From the NCBI GenBank assembly GCA_021106665.1, contig JAIOTR010000139.1, positions 1-6,464 on the forward strand: a stretch of 6,464 nucleotides of DNA, given 5' to 3'. The DNA is from Bacteroidales bacterium (lineage in GTDB: Bacteria > Bacteroidota > Bacteroidia > Bacteroidales > JAADJA01). Below the pieces are notes generated by a model that saw nothing but the letters and a program-made list of their open reading frames with translations, had not been told where the DNA came from and did not search any database. Position numbers and translations under genes: made by a program. This document shows, one piece after another, positions 5,736 through 6,464 of the stretch (positions are counted from its first letter, which is position 1; every line of letters starts with the position of its first letter).

Positions 5736-6464
5736 TTATAACACCGGTATATCATCATTCTCTTGTTCAATTGGTTTTTGACTTTTAGGTAAGGGAACCA
5801 CATCTGCACCTAAACGATGATGTTTTCGCTCTCTGAAATAAACAAATACAATTACTATAACCAGAAATAATGTTGCTATTGCCGTTACAACTACATTATA
5901 TTTTTTTTGCACAAATATACCACCTTCTCCCGGTTCAGGCAGGGGAACCGGACTATCAGGCAATCCAAATTTTTCAGTTAATTGACTTACATTCAATAAA
6001 TGGATAATGGGAATCTCTTTTTGGCCCATTTGGATTATAACACCACGAACCGGATAGTTTCTCATGGGTAAAAATTCTGTCAGACCGGGAGGGATAAGTT
6101 TCCCGTTTATGGTATTACCCAAACTGGCAATTCCACCGCCAATATTAATAAATGCTTTTATCGGCTTACCCTGACTGGCTTCTTCATAAATTTCCAATCT
6201 TCTGGCAATACTTTCTTCAAGATGCTTTTCATTGACAAATTCAATATTATTCCTCTCTATGGCGCTTATGATCAAATCCCGTCCTTCAGGGCTTAACCCA
6301 CGTCCAAGGTCGGAACCTCCACCAATGGAAGCAGCTACTGATTTGCTATGAAATATATTTGATTTGTACAATATATCTTCCATATCAAGCCAGGTAAAAA
6401 AGGGATCATTTGCGCCAAAGTTGGATGAACCCACCGAAGTAATAACTATTGGTTTTAAGTTTAA
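5736..6464 (-). CDS. pgsW: Poly-gamma-glutamate system protein, PgsW-like (5' end outside window)
   Basis: This is the C-terminal part of a gene that runs off the right edge; 242 codons are visible and the frame stays open to base 6464, so the true start is not in the window. Counting from the edge, a GSSNFGANDP motif followed by TWLDME lies at about residues 12-29, a glycine-rich SIGGGSDLGRGLS at 46-58, and a second one, INIGGGIASLG, at 106-116. A single strong membrane helix spans about 191-210 and is followed by a basic RERKHH stretch and an acidic tail, so most of the visible protein should be periplasmic with the tail in the cytoplasm. I recognise this pattern from the poly-gamma-glutamate system protein family, whose genes accompany the PGA ligase subunits PgsB and PgsC in diderm bacteria. 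Its biochemical role in PGA synthesis or export is not clear to me. The neighbours downstream all look like envelope proteins, which fits. The family call rests on remembered motifs. Confidence 0.82.
   Translation of the reverse strand, partial: LNLKPIVITSVGSSNFGANDPFFTWLDMEDILYKSNIFHSKSVAASIGGGSDLGRGLSPEGRDLIISAIERNNIEFVNEKHLEESIARRLEIYEEASQGKPIKAFINIGGGIASLGNTINGKLIPPGLTEFLPMRNYPVRGVIIQMGQKEIPIIHLLNVSQLTEKFGLPDSPVPLPEPGEGGIFVQKKYNVVVTAIATLFLVIVIVFVYFRERKHHRLGADVVPLPKSQKPIEQENDDIPVL

Overview
The window is AT-rich, densely coding DNA from a diderm (Gram-negative type) bacterium. Several of the encoded proteins look like periplasmic, outer-membrane or lipoprotein envelope components. LVIVD-repeat lipoproteins, a DUF1624-type acyltransferase and a PgsW-like protein together suggest the Bacteroidetes/Ignavibacteria/Calditrichota side of the FCB group. 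That placement is inferred from style only; no phylogenetic marker gene is present.

All six genes lie on the minus strand and are read from the right edge to the left. In order of transcription they are: (1) the 3' part of a poly-gamma-glutamate system protein (PgsW-like, 5736-6464, 5' end outside the window); (2) a secreted 304-residue protein with two related tandem beta domains (4772-5686); (3) an outer-membrane beta-barrel of about 382 residues with a seven-lysine tract just after its signal peptide (3588-4736); (4) a seven-repeat LVIVD beta-propeller lipoprotein (2497-3528); (5) a polytopic DUF1624/heparan-alpha-glucosaminide N-acetyltransferase-like protein (1322-2464) whose full-length frame has no ATG, GTG, TTG or CTG at its 5' end; and (6) a lipoprotein made of three 112-residue repeats (64-1305). 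Gaps between genes are roughly 16 to 59 bases. I see no strong terminator in any gap, so the set reads as one operon or the tail of one. No stretch above 300 bases lacks a gene. I see no tRNA, rRNA, CRISPR or mobile element.

The most interesting reading is that the genes after pgsW form an envelope module for poly-gamma-glutamate (PGA) in a diderm. PgsB/C-type enzymes, expected upstream outside the window, would make the polymer at the inner membrane with PgsW. The two-domain secreted protein and the beta-barrel are then candidates for carrying it across the periplasm and outer membrane. The propeller lipoprotein, acyltransferase and triple-repeat lipoprotein may be surface or modification factors, or simply co-transcribed neighbours. 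Only the PgsW assignment links the cluster to PGA; the roles of the rest are inference from location, architecture and gene order.
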